The notes below the pieces were generated by a model that worked only from the letters and a program-made list of their open reading frames with translations, was not told the origin of the DNA and searched no databases. The translations under genes were made by a program, and so were the position numbers. From assembly GCA_900465685.1 (NCBI GenBank), contig UEGR01000005.1, forward strand, positions 1 through 64,000: a stretch of DNA of 64,000 bases. Direction: 5' to 3'. Positions 55,011 through 63,921 of this stretch are shown here, in pieces. Each line of letters opens with the position of its first letter. Positions within the stretch are counted from its first letter, which is position 1. Origin of the DNA: Hyphomicrobiales bacterium (lineage in GTDB: Bacteria; Pseudomonadota; Alphaproteobacteria; Rhizobiales; Rhizobiaceae).

Positions 55011-56288
55011 TTAATTCGGATTTGCCGCCAAAACAAGGCTCGTATTCTGTCCGCCGAAGCCGAATGAGTTCGAAAGCACTGCGGAAACCTCCGCCTGACG
55101 CTTCACATTCGGCACGACGTCCAGCGGAATGGCCGGGTCCGGATTGTCGTAATTGATGGTGGGCGGCAGCGTTCCGGTCTGGATCGTAAGCAGCGAGAAC
55201 ACAGCTTCAATCGCACCGGCTGCGGTCAGCGTATGGCCTATCATCGACTTGTTGGACGAAACCGGGATGGATTCGATGCGTTCGCCGAATACGGACGAAA
55301 GCGCCAGATATTCCATCTTGTCGTTTTCCGGCGTCGAAGTGCCGTGGGCGTTGATGTAGGAAATCTGGTCTTCGGTCAGGCCTGCATCGGCAAGGGCAGC
55401 GCGCACCGTGCCAATGGCAGGCGAAGCATCCGGCTTCGAACGGGTGCGGTGGAAGTCATCGGCCTTTTCGCCGCAACCGGCCAGAATGCCGAGAACCTTT
55501 GCGCCGCGGGCAACAGCACTTTCGAGCGATTCCATGACCAGTGCGCCGGAACCTTCGGCCATGGCAAAGCCGTCGCGATCCTTGGAGAAAGGCTTCGACG
55601 CCTTTTCCGGCTTTTCATTCTGCGTGGACAGTGCGGAAAGCAGCGAGAAGCGGATCAGCGCTTCCGCTGAAACGGAACCGTCGGTGCCAATCGCAAGAAC
55701 ATGGTCGCTTTCGCCGCGACGGATGGCTTCAACGCCAAGCTGGATCGCCGTTGCACCCGAAGCGCAGGCGGTGGAAAGCGTGATCGGCAGGCCGCGCGTT
55801 CCAAAGGCTTCCGAGAGACGCTCGGCGATGTAACCGAACTGCGTCGTGTTGAAGAGCGCTTCATGGCGCACGCGGCGGCAGGCTTCGAGCAGAAGCTGAT
55901 AGCTGGCCGGGCCTTCGTTCTTCACGCTGGCATCAAGCGCAAAGCGGCTTTTCCAGTCGAGTTCGACCGGCGGGGCGGCCAGAAAGAGCGGGCCGCCGAA
56001 ATTGGTTGTCGAAAGGCCGGACTGGGCAAGTGCCTCTTCACCGGCAAGACGTGCCAGCTTTTCCGACAAAGCCGAAGCACCGGTTTCGCTTTCAGGCAGG
56101 AAATCCACGGTGCCCGCAAAACGTGTGTTCAGATTTTCCAGCGGAAAACGGGTAATGCTGTGAATGCCCGAAACACCGCCGGTCAGCGCGGCCCAGTTGT
56201 CTTCCTTGCCCTGTCCGAGCGAAGAAACAACGCCAGCGCCTGTGATGGCGACGATGGGGCGGCCCAGATGGTCTGTATATTTGGTCAT
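55011..56288 (-). CDS. fabF1XL: Beta-ketoacyl-ACP synthase of the VLCFA cluster (catalytic)
   Basis: 425 residues with an intact KAS II triad: Cys175 in STACASGAT, His315 in INAHGTSTPEND and His352 in SMIGHTLTAAGA. It should condense malonyl-AcpXL with a growing chain to make C26-C28 acids. It starts one base after the stop of the degenerate ketosynthase fabF2XL, so the two are made together and likely pair. Confidence 0.93.
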   Translation of the reverse strand: MTKYTDHLGRPIVAITGAGVVSSLGQGKEDNWAALTGGVSGIHSITRFPLENLNTRFAGTVDFLPESETGASALSEKLARLAGEEALAQSGLSTTNFGGPLFLAAPPVELDWKSRFALDASVKNEGPASYQLLLEACRRVRHEALFNTTQFGYIAERLSEAFGTRGLPITLSTACASGATAIQLGVEAIRRGESDHVLAIGTDGSVSAEALIRFSLLSALSTQNEKPEKASKPFSKDRDGFAMAEGSGALVMESLESAVARGAKVLGILAGCGEKADDFHRTRSKPDASPAIGTVRAALADAGLTEDQISYINAHGTSTPENDKMEYLALSSVFGERIESIPVSSNKSMIGHTLTAAGAIEAVFSLLTIQTGTLPPTINYDNPDPAIPLDVVPNVKRQAEVSAVLSNSFGFGGQNTSLVLAANPN

Positions 56289-56289
56289 C

Positions 56290-57471
56290 TTATGCTCTCA
56301 CCAGCTTTGCGGCACCTTCGGCGCGCGTTGCTCCGACAGTGGTGACGACGGCTTCGCTGATTTTTCCGTCAGCGGCCTTTTCCGATGCGTTCAACGGCGC
56401 AAAAGCCTCACCTTTCCAGACGGAAATGGCGGCTAGCGCCAGTGCCAGCGGAAATTGTGCTTCGCGCAAATGTCCGGTCAGGCCGGATATGCCGCGATAG
56501 GCTGCGGAAAAGCCGTCCAGTACGGATTTTTCGGCTTTGGTCGCGTCATGAGCGCCGGATGCGCCGGAAACAACATAGGCCGGGTCCTTGCCGTCATTGG
56601 CTGCCAGAACAAGATCGCGAACGGTCTTGGCAAGGTCGTCGCTTTCGCGGCGGATTTGCGTGGCTGCGATTCCCGCGACTTCTGCATAGGCGCGTGCACC
56701 GCGTTTGGCAGCATGTTCGGCATTTTCGAGAACGAGGAACACGCCGCCGGAGCCGGAGATCATGCCACCGCCTGCCGAACCATCGCGCTCCCAGAGCGGT
56801 GCCCAGCCGTCATGCTTGAGCAGTCCGCCCAGCTCGTGACCGAGAATCATGTCGAAATGTTCGGCATTGTAGGAGCCGCCCACCAGCGCATGCGTGCTCT
56901 GTCCGGTGCGGATGCGGGCTGCCGCCGTTTCAATGGCCGAAATGCCGGAGCCTTCTTCGCCCATGAACGTGCGCGAAGAACCCGTCACCTTGTGCACGAT
57001 GGAAATATTGCCAGCGAGCAGGTTGGAAAGCTGCGCCAGAAACAGGGTCGGCCGCAGTTCAGTCGAGAGTTTCTCGTTCAGCATCACACCGCGATTGTTG
57101 CTGGTGCGGCCTTCTTCGAGAATCTGCATGTCGACGGTAATGTCGCGTTCGCCACCACCTGCGCCCACAACCATATCCATGGTCGCGCAGAGCGCTTCAT
57201 CGTCCTTCATGCCTGCATCTTGCAGCGCGAGGCCTGCGGCATAGGTGCCGAGTCGCTGCCAGGTTTCCATCTGGCGCTGGTCGCCGCGCTTTGGAATTTG
57301 CAGGCTCCAATCGACTTCGCCGAGTGGATGAACGGTATAGGGAGCAAAGGCTTCTCTTTCGAGGCGTGGTTCGCTACCCGCTGTCGAAAAAGCGTTCCAA
57401 TGCACTTCGGCGCCTTCGCCGAGTGATGAAATAATGCCGATGCCGGTGATGACGACTTTATTGTTCTGCAT
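56290..57471 (-). CDS. fabF2XL: Degenerate beta-ketoacyl synthase, probable chain-length-factor partner
   Basis: 393 residues with a thiolase-fold N-terminus (VVITGIGIISSLGEG). By eye the nucleophile segment TACASGAT of the partner aligns with GEEGSGIS (171-178), placing Glu173 at the Cys position. The INAHGTSTP His segment reads VSGASGAHDAT. The last His is kept (LTGHLREAQ, His334). It therefore should not condense by itself. Heterodimers of an active and a Cys-lacking ketosynthase occur in type II polyketide systems, where the second sets chain length. The start at 57471 fits the family; an in-frame ATG at 57552 has an equally plausible ribosome site. Confidence 0.88.
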   Translation of the reverse strand: MQNNKVVITGIGIISSLGEGAEVHWNAFSTAGSEPRLEREAFAPYTVHPLGEVDWSLQIPKRGDQRQMETWQRLGTYAAGLALQDAGMKDDEALCATMDMVVGAGGGERDITVDMQILEEGRTSNNRGVMLNEKLSTELRPTLFLAQLSNLLAGNISIVHKVTGSSRTFMGEEGSGISAIETAAARIRTGQSTHALVGGSYNAEHFDMILGHELGGLLKHDGWAPLWERDGSAGGGMISGSGGVFLVLENAEHAAKRGARAYAEVAGIAATQIRRESDDLAKTVRDLVLAANDGKDPAYVVSGASGAHDATKAEKSVLDGFSAAYRGISGLTGHLREAQFPLALALAAISVWKGEAFAPLNASEKAADGKISEAVVTTVGATRAEGAAKLVRA

Positions 57472-57591
57472 GGGTCCGGTTCTGCCGTGATGAGGCCAAG
57501 GGGCTGTCCTAGGAACTGTCTTGTGCTCCAGAAACGGAATCAGGGCGAACATTGCTGTCCACCCTTCAATACCGTCAATTTTTCAGCGAGC

Positions 57592-57873
57592 TCAGGCCTT
57601 TTTGGCCGCAACCAGCTCGTCGATCTTGGCGCAGAGATTCTTCAGGACGAAGTATTCTTCGGTCGGAACCTTGCCTTCGTTTACTTCCTGCGTCCACTGC
57701 TCAAGCGGAATCTTGATGCCGAAAGCCTTGTCGATAGCAAAGACGATGTCGAGGAAGTCGAGGCTGTCGATGCCCAGATCGTCGATGGTGTGGCTTTCCG
57801 GCGTGATGGTGTCACGATCGATTTCACTGGTTTCGGCGATGATGTCGGCGACTTTGTCAAAAGTAGAGGACAA
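57592..57873 (-). CDS. acpXL: Acyl carrier protein AcpXL
   Basis: 93 residues, larger than ordinary AcpP. The phosphopantetheine Ser37 lies in [20 protein letters not shown]. AcpXL carries the 27-hydroxyoctacosanoyl (C28) chain used by LpxXL. First gene of the cluster. A gap of 120 bases to fabF2XL contains no fabZ-like gene. Confidence 0.95.
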   Translation of the reverse strand: MSSTFDKVADIIAETSEIDRDTITPESHTIDDLGIDSLDFLDIVFAIDKAFGIKIPLEQWTQEVNEGKVPTEEYFVLKNLCAKIDELVAAKKA

Positions 57874-57942
57874 GTTTCGATTCCTTTATTCCTGATGATG
57901 CCGCGAATTATAGGCATCTGATTTTTTCGTCGCATTTCGCGG

Positions 57943-57971
57943 CCAGCAAAAGTGTTGGGCACATTTGCTGG
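57943..57971. repeat. Partial dispersed repeat with hairpin upstream of acpXL
   Basis: CCAGCAAA (57943-57950) and TTTGCTGG (57964-57971) are perfect arms; with the following AAATGCTCT it matches the reverse complement of the repeat after dnaE (29297). It lies in the acpXL upstream region. Confidence 0.5.
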
Positions 57972-58144
57972 AAATGCTCTGTATGCGCGTGTCTAGCGTT
58001 TTTCCGGTCATGAGGAAAGTCATATTAGTTTCAAGATCACCGGGAGTTCGATGCGCATATAAGATGCCAGACGAGCGAAGCGCAACATAAAGGCAATCTC
58101 AATTTTTTGAAATCTCTTCATGCGGGGCTGTGTTGGCATCTTTT

Positions 58145-58924
58145 TCAGCGCTTGGCGAAATAGATTACACCTATCAGAGAGATCGCAATCATCGCACAGG
58201 CAAGCCCCGTTTCCAGCGGGCCATCCTGCACGATAATGGCGACCAGCCCTGATGCGATACTCGCCACAGTGCCAAGCACTCCGGGCTGTTGCAATGTACT
58301 CACGACGGGATTGCCGGGTTGAGCGACCTCTGGTCGCGTGTTGTACGCGGGTTCATAGGAGTGCGGGAACGAAATGCCCGCTGGATGCGCTGGGTCGACA
58401 TCGTTGACAGGCTTTAGCGCAAGCGCCAGCGCGCGTGAACGCACCCGTTCAACGCGGGCCTGCCAGCCTTTGCCGAAGGTTGCGGCGGCAGCAAGTCCCC
58501 GGAGCCAGGCCGCGCGTTCATCGCATAGCCGGTCGATAATATCCTGCGGCGGGCGGGAGGAGAGTGCTGCAAAAGTCGCGGGTCCGAGAAATCCATCTTG
58601 CAATAGACCAAGTATTTGCTGCAACATTTTTATTGCGTGACTTGGGCCGGAATTGACCGCAAAGTCCAGCATGGCATAGTCAACGCCAGAGGGAAGACTG
58701 TCGCCGTCTATCTTGTCCCAATACTGTTTTCTATAAATGTCTGTAGCAGTATCTTTCGTAAGATTTTTGACGTCCTGGGCAGATTCGGAATGACCTGTCC
58801 ATCCGGCAAGAGTACCGGTGGTAATACCCATATTGGTTGCGCCGCCAGGATCAGCCGGATTGTCGACGAAGCCACCTTCTTCCTGAAATATATACGGCAT
58901 AATCGTCGCAAAATTTGATCGCAT
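58145..58924 (-). CDS. GH108 muramidase with C-terminal membrane anchor
   Basis: 259 residues. The N-terminal GH108 domain has catalytic Glu16 in IFQEEGGFVDNPADPGGATN, then MGITTGTLAGW, and a peptidoglycan-binding-like part (about 95-165, ILGLLQDGFLGPATFAAL). A Pro-rich linker leads to two C-terminal helices (about 220-237 and 239-256). GH108 enzymes include phage endolysins, Salmonella TtsA (needed for typhoid-toxin release) and Brucella-type secretion-linked muramidases. No phage genes adjoin it. Membrane anchoring suggests local wall cutting rather than lysis. Confidence 0.85.
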   Translation of the reverse strand: MRSNFATIMPYIFQEEGGFVDNPADPGGATNMGITTGTLAGWTGHSESAQDVKNLTKDTATDIYRKQYWDKIDGDSLPSGVDYAMLDFAVNSGPSHAIKMLQQILGLLQDGFLGPATFAALSSRPPQDIIDRLCDERAAWLRGLAAAATFGKGWQARVERVRSRALALALKPVNDVDPAHPAGISFPHSYEPAYNTRPEVAQPGNPVVSTLQQPGVLGTVASIASGLVAIIVQDGPLETGLACAMIAISLIGVIYFAKR

Positions 58925-59116
58925 ATCTATACCTTTTTCAATTTATATTTGAAAAATATATTAAATACGGTGTCGGTAATACTGAATGCTCTAACATATA
59001 GACATGTAAAAAATATCGGAGGAATCGATTGTGATCAAGCGGCAACCCTCTTGCTTAAGAGCCTGCAATGCGGCTTGATGCGGTTCCCTTAAATCATACT
59101 TTTACAGGCGGCAGAC

Positions 59117-60133
59117 GTGACATCGGAAGTTTTCGGACATGCGCCAGACGGGCAGGCGGTTCATCGGCTGACCATCTCCAACGGGCCATTGACGGCCAAG
59201 ATCATCACATGGGGCGCGGCGATTCAGGATATGCGCTTCGCGGGCCATGATGCGCCGCTGGTGATCGGCTATCAGAATTTTGACGATTATCCCGCCCATT
59301 CGCCGCATCTGGGTGCAATTGCGGGCCGCTCGGCCAACCGCATTCGCGATGCGCATTTTGTGCTGGATGGCAAGACCTATGAGGTGGAGGCGAACTATCT
59401 TGGACGTCATAATCTTCATGGCGGCAGCAAGGGGCTCGGCAATCGGGTCTGGAAGGTCACGGGCAGCGGCGCGGATTATGTGACGCTCGGCACGGTGGCC
59501 GAAGATGGTGAAATGGGCTTTCCGGGCAATCTGAAGGTCAGCTGCACCTACATGCTCAATGAGAACGGCGCCTTGATCGTGCGGCTGGAAGCTGTGACCG
59601 ACAAGCCGACGGTCTGCAATCTTTTGCATCACAGCTATTTCAATCTCGATGATGGCGGTGAGGGCGATATTCTGGACCACCAGCTCAAGATTCTAGCCGA
59701 CGCCTATATGCCGGTCGATGAGGCGCTGATTCCAGATGGGCGCGTTCTGCCGGTCAAGGACACGGTGTTCGACTTCCGCGATTATCGCCCGATCCGCCAT
59801 GCCGACAACGGCAAGCAGGTTGAATATGACAGCAATTTCTGTCTGTCGGCGACACGTGTGCCGTTGCGTCTTTGCGCCTCAGTCAAGGGGGCGAAGTCCG
59901 GTGTGCGCATGGACGTGCTGACGACAGAGCCGGGCGTTCAGTTTTATGCGGGGAATACGATGGCCAATGATTGCATCGGCCTGACCGGCAAGCCCTATGG
60001 CAAACATGCGGGCTTCTGTCTGGAGCCGCAGATCTGGCCCGGCTCGCTCGAATATCCCTATTTCCCACAGGCCATTCTGCGCCCGGGTGAAATCTACGCT
60101 CAGGAGAGCCGTTTCGCCTTCACCCGGGATTAA
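59117..60133 (+). CDS. galM: Aldose 1-epimerase
   Basis: 338 residues with a GTG start preceded by AGGCGG. The galactose-mutarotase fold shows the conserved NLHGGSKGLGNRVW (catalytic His) and NLLHHSYFNLDDGG, with the late acidic residue near GFCLEPQIWPGS. It interconverts alpha and beta anomers of aldoses. Its stop lies six bases from the convergent kdgK stop, without room for a terminator. Confidence 0.92.
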   Translation: MTSEVFGHAPDGQAVHRLTISNGPLTAKIITWGAAIQDMRFAGHDAPLVIGYQNFDDYPAHSPHLGAIAGRSANRIRDAHFVLDGKTYEVEANYLGRHNLHGGSKGLGNRVWKVTGSGADYVTLGTVAEDGEMGFPGNLKVSCTYMLNENGALIVRLEAVTDKPTVCNLLHHSYFNLDDGGEGDILDHQLKILADAYMPVDEALIPDGRVLPVKDTVFDFRDYRPIRHADNGKQVEYDSNFCLSATRVPLRLCASVKGAKSGVRMDVLTTEPGVQFYAGNTMANDCIGLTGKPYGKHAGFCLEPQIWPGSLEYPYFPQAILRPGEIYAQESRFAFTRD

Positions 60134-60139
60134 TGGTTG

Positions 60140-61057
60140 CTATCCGGTATAAGCGGCGCGCGCCGTCTCCATAGGGGTAAGCGCGCCGCGCGTTTCGACG
60201 ACACGGGCTGCAACGGCATGGGCCTTCTGCGCGGCTTCAACCGGCGAAAGCCCTTCCATGCGCGCAACGAGATAGGCGCCATTGAAGCTGTCGCCAGCCC
60301 CCGTAGTATCCACGGCATTGGCGAAAACGGATGGAACCAGTGTCTGTTCGCCATTGGTTACGACCAATGCCGGTTCCGTACCGTCCTTGACGACAACTTC
60401 CTTCACACCAAGGCCTATCAGGCGTTCTGCACAGGCTTCGGCGTTTTTGTCACCGAAAAGCGCCTGCTCATCGGGGAAGGTGGGCAGCGCGATATCGGCG
60501 AGCCGCATTGCTTCGCTGATGATTTCCTGCGCCGCCTTGCGATCCGGCCAGAGCTGGTGACGGAAGTTCGGATCGAAAGCGATCCGCGATCCCGCAGCGC
60601 GGCATTGCTGCAGCACGTCGAAGAATGTTTCGCGATGCTCCGGCAAGACGATCGCGATGGAAATGCCGGAAAAATAGATAATGTCGCGGCCCGAAAGGCT
60701 TTGCTCCAGCGCGGCCCGGTCGCTGGCAAGGCGACGTGCGGCGGCATCGCTGCGCCAATAGGTGAAGGAGCGTTCAGCACCGTTCAGCGTAATTGCATAA
60801 AGACCCGGATGCACACCGGCGATCACCGGGCTATGCGCAATGCCGATGCCGTTGGACGAGAAGAAAACGCGCTGTTTTTGCGAGAAATTGTCTTCGCCGA
60901 AAGCGCTCACATAATCGACCGGAAACGATCTGTCGGTCAGTGCGCGAACATACCAGGCGGTGTTCAGCGTATCGCCAGCAAAACCCATGCGCCACTGGTC
61001 GCCTTCGCCGCCCGAAAGCTCAATCATGCACTCGCCGATAGACGCGAAACCGCTCAT
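60140..61057 (-). CDS. kdgK: 2-dehydro-3-deoxygluconokinase (PfkB family)
   Basis: 305 residues, ribokinase-like. SIGECMIELSG, GDTLNTAWYVRALT, and the C-terminal DTTGAGDSFNGAYLVA with catalytic Asp mark a PfkB sugar kinase; the closest pattern is KDG kinase of the sugar-acid/Entner-Doudoroff route. GAGGAG precedes the ATG. Exact substrate inferred. Confidence 0.88.
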   Translation of the reverse strand: MSGFASIGECMIELSGGEGDQWRMGFAGDTLNTAWYVRALTDRSFPVDYVSAFGEDNFSQKQRVFFSSNGIGIAHSPVIAGVHPGLYAITLNGAERSFTYWRSDAAARRLASDRAALEQSLSGRDIIYFSGISIAIVLPEHRETFFDVLQQCRAAGSRIAFDPNFRHQLWPDRKAAQEIISEAMRLADIALPTFPDEQALFGDKNAEACAERLIGLGVKEVVVKDGTEPALVVTNGEQTLVPSVFANAVDTTGAGDSFNGAYLVARMEGLSPVEAAQKAHAVAARVVETRGALTPMETARAAYTG

Positions 61058-61230
61058 CTTTTTCTCCTCAAATCGATTACAGACGCCTATACCAATTTTC
61101 TGTGATGTAAAATCGCTTTGTCAGTTGTCTTCCATCATTGTCATACAGGCTTTATCGACTTGCCACATTCGTTGTGTAACGATCCCGCGCCACGCCGCGG
61201 CGAGACACGGTTCCAGACCAAGGATTTGAA

Positions 61231-61959
61231 ATGCGTTATGCGATCTACTTCACGCCGCCTTCCAGCGATGCGCTTCTGAAGGTTGCGGCCAACTGGCTGG
61301 GGCGCAATGCCTTTAGCGGTGAGCCGGTGAAGCTGCCGGCGATTCGCTCGCTTGGCACGGAAGAGATTGCATCGCTGACCGAAGAACCGCGTCGTTATGG
61401 TTTTCACGCCACGATGAAAGCGCCGTTTCGGCTGAATGACGATCTGACGGAAAGCGAACTTCTGTCGGCGCTGATGCATTTTGCATCGTCGGTGGAGCCC
61501 GTCATCATTCCGCGCCTGAAGCTTCGGGCCATCGGGCCGTTTTTCGCGCTGGTGCCGCATGAACCAGTCACGGCCTTGAACCAGCTCGCCAATGATGTGG
61601 TCGTCGCGCTGGATCGTTTTCGCGCACCGCTCAATGAAGCTGAAATTGCCAAACGCCGTCCTGAGCGCCTGAACGAAGCGCAGCGTCACAATCTGGAACG
61701 CTGGGGTTATCCTTACGTTTTTGAAGAGTTCCGCTTCCACATGACCCTGACTGGTCCGGTCGCGGAAGGTGATCGCGCACGGATCGAGCGTCGGCTGGAA
61801 GAATTTTTTGCACCGCTTCTGAACGATCCGGTCGAGGTTGCGAATCTCGCACTGTTCGTGGAACCTGAGAAGGGCGCGCCCTTCGAGATTCATTCGCTGC
61901 ATCCGCTGACAGGTGGAGCCACGAAGACGCGGACCCAGCGGGCAGTGGGGAGGCCTTAA
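61231..61959 (+). CDS. DUF1045 2H-phosphoesterase-like protein (phosphonate-linked)
   Basis: 242 residues. Two HxT motifs, GFHATMKAPF and FHMTLTGPV, place it in the 2H phosphoesterase superfamily; DUF1045 members usually sit in C-P lyase clusters, sometimes called phosphonate metabolism proteins. It precedes phnM by three bases, supporting a joint role in breakdown of ribosyl phosphonate or cyclic phosphate intermediates. Confidence 0.9.
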   Translation: MRYAIYFTPPSSDALLKVAANWLGRNAFSGEPVKLPAIRSLGTEEIASLTEEPRRYGFHATMKAPFRLNDDLTESELLSALMHFASSVEPVIIPRLKLRAIGPFFALVPHEPVTALNQLANDVVVALDRFRAPLNEAEIAKRRPERLNEAQRHNLERWGYPYVFEEFRFHMTLTGPVAEGDRARIERRLEEFFAPLLNDPVEVANLALFVEPEKGAPFEIHSLHPLTGGATKTRTQRAVGRP

Positions 61960-61962
61960 GCG

Positions 61963-63114
61963 ATGACCAGTGAAACTATCCTGCGTAACGCGCGCATCGT
62001 CCTCGCAGACGATGTCGTCGAAGGCTCGATCAAGCTCGTCGACGGTCAGATTGCAGATATCGCCAGCGGGCCGTCATCAGTCGGCGAAGACATGGAAGGC
62101 GACTTCCTGACGCCGGGTCTGATCGAGCTGCACACCGACCATCTGGAGGGGCATTATGCCCCGCGCCCCAAAGTGCGCTGGAACCCGATTGCCGCCGTAC
62201 AGGCGCATGATGCGCAGATCGCCGCTTCTGGTATCACCACCGTCTTCGATGCTTTGCGCATCGGTTTGGATGATGATGCGCAAACCGGCATCGACGATAT
62301 GCTGAAGCTTTCCACGGCCATTGCAGAGGGGCGTGCGGCGGGCCGGCTGCGCGCTGACCATTTCCTGCATATGCGTTGCGAAGTGTCTGCGCCCGATTGT
62401 CTTCCGGCCTTTGAACGTTTCGGCAGCCACCCGTTGGTCAGGCTGGTTTCGCTAATGGACCATGCGCCGGGACAGCGGCAGTTCACCAATCTGGACGCCT
62501 ACAAGGCGTACTTCCTGGGTAAGAACAAGCTGTCGGAAGAAGAGTTCCGGATTTATTGCGAGCGCCGCATTGGCCAGTCGCAGATCTATTCCGCCAAGAC
62601 GCGCAAGGCGATTGCCGATCTGTGTCATGAGCGCGGCGTGATCCTTGCAAGCCATGACGACGCAACGCTCGATCACGTGGAAGAAGCGCGAGAACAGGGC
62701 ATTCGTGTTGCCGAGTTCCCGACCACCCACACGGCGGCCAAAGCCTCGAAAGAATCCGGCATGTCGGTGCTGATGGGCGCGCCCAATGTGGTTCGTGGCG
62801 GCTCGCATTCGGGCAACGTTTCAGCGCGAGAACTGGTCGAAGCCGGGCATCTCGACATCATCTCGTCGGATTACATCCCGGCGAGCATGATGCAGTCGGC
62901 ATTTTTTCTGGCCGATGTGCTGGCCCATGCTCCCAATGCGGTTTCACTTCCACAGGCTATTCGTCTGGTTTCGAAGAACCCAGCGCAGGCTGTGGGCTTT
63001 GATGATCGTGGCGAAATAGCCGAAGGCAAGCGCGCTGATCTGGTGCGCGTGCAGGTGGCAGAACACGTGCCGATTATCAAGACGGTTTGGCGCGAGGGGC
63101 GGCGGGTCATTTAA
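61963..63114 (+). CDS. phnM: Ribose-methylphosphonate 5-triphosphate diphosphatase PhnM
   Basis: 383 residues, amidohydrolase barrel. ELHTDHLEGHYAPRP (metal ligands), ILASHDDATLDHVEEA and GAPNVVRGGSHSGNVSA, then ISSDYIPASMM are PhnM signatures. It removes diphosphate from alpha-D-ribose 1-methylphosphonate 5-triphosphate in the C-P lyase route. The core phnGHIJKL genes are not in this window, so they must lie elsewhere or be absent. Confidence 0.95.
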   Translation: MTSETILRNARIVLADDVVEGSIKLVDGQIADIASGPSSVGEDMEGDFLTPGLIELHTDHLEGHYAPRPKVRWNPIAAVQAHDAQIAASGITTVFDALRIGLDDDAQTGIDDMLKLSTAIAEGRAAGRLRADHFLHMRCEVSAPDCLPAFERFGSHPLVRLVSLMDHAPGQRQFTNLDAYKAYFLGKNKLSEEEFRIYCERRIGQSQIYSAKTRKAIADLCHERGVILASHDDATLDHVEEAREQGIRVAEFPTTHTAAKASKESGMSVLMGAPNVVRGGSHSGNVSARELVEAGHLDIISSDYIPASMMQSAFFLADVLAHAPNAVSLPQAIRLVSKNPAQAVGFDDRGEIAEGKRADLVRVQVAEHVPIIKTVWREGRRVI

Positions 63115-63165
63115 TTCCGGCTCTGACGGGCTGCAAATGGCGTTGTTCTGCGCTTCCGGTGCTCA

Positions 63166-63179
63166 TGTGCTTAAGCACA
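63166..63179. other. 14-bp perfect palindrome in a phnM-HAD gap repeat
   Basis: TGTGCTTAAGCACA is self-complementary and sits in CGCTTCCGGTGCTCA...CTGCGCTCCGGTTCTC, a stretch with the look of a dispersed element. It lies between convergent phnM and the HAD gene and may act as a weak terminator. Confidence 0.4.
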
Positions 63180-63240
63180 CTGCGCTCCGGTTCTCGAACT
63201 CCACCATTTTCGGCTCGTCATAACCAGAATTTCGTCGCGC

Positions 63241-63921
63241 TTACCCGACCGAAATGGTCTCACCGACGGCAAGGCTAAGCTTGCCGTCATCGGCTACGCT
63301 CAGTTCCAGCTCGCGATAGCTGTCGATGCTTCGATGCGAGGTCTCCGGCGAATGTGGGTGCGTTGCTGTGACGACAACCACGCAAGCGCCTGCTGATTCG
63401 CCTGCAACGATGCCAGCCGGCGCGTCTTCGAACACCAGACAGCGATGCGGATCAAAGCCAAGCTTCTTCGCACCAAGCTGAAAGCATTCCGGGCTCGGCT
63501 TGCCGCGTTCAACATCTTCCGCCGAGACAATGGTCTTTGGCAGCGGCAATCCGGCCGCCTTGATGCGGCGACGGGCCAGTTCAAGCGGGGCTGACGTCAC
63601 AATCGCCCAACGGTCTTCCGGCAGCGCGTTCAGGAAGTCGCAGACGCCATCGATTGGAACGATACCATCCAGATCGGCCATTTCAGCTTCCAGTAGAATT
63701 GCAGCTTCCTGATCGGGGTCGAGGCCGATATCGAGACGGCGGACTGTATCGACGGCGCGCACGCCGTGAATTGTCGGCAAAAATGTAACCGGATCGATCC
63801 CGTGACGCTTGGCCCATTCTCCCCAGACGCGCTCGGTTGCCGCAATGGAGCTGAGGATCGTGCCGTCCATGTCGAACAGGAAGGCATCGAAGGATTTGCC
63901 GAAGGGGGAAAGGGAGGTCAC
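63241..63921 (-). CDS. HAD-superfamily phosphatase (subfamily IA)
   Basis: 226 residues with a GTG start after AAGGAAAT. Motif I FDMDGTI (nucleophile Asp), motif II VTSAP, Lys in GKPSPECFQLGAKKLGFD and motif III FEDAPAGIVAG. The cap resembles glycerol-3-phosphatase and 2-deoxyglucose-6-phosphatase enzymes, so a small sugar phosphate is likely. Nothing further is seen from 63922 to the window end. Confidence 0.88.
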   Translation of the reverse strand: MTSLSPFGKSFDAFLFDMDGTILSSIAATERVWGEWAKRHGIDPVTFLPTIHGVRAVDTVRRLDIGLDPDQEAAILLEAEMADLDGIVPIDGVCDFLNALPEDRWAIVTSAPLELARRRIKAAGLPLPKTIVSAEDVERGKPSPECFQLGAKKLGFDPHRCLVFEDAPAGIVAGESAGACVVVVTATHPHSPETSHRSIDSYRELELSVADDGKLSLAVGETISVG

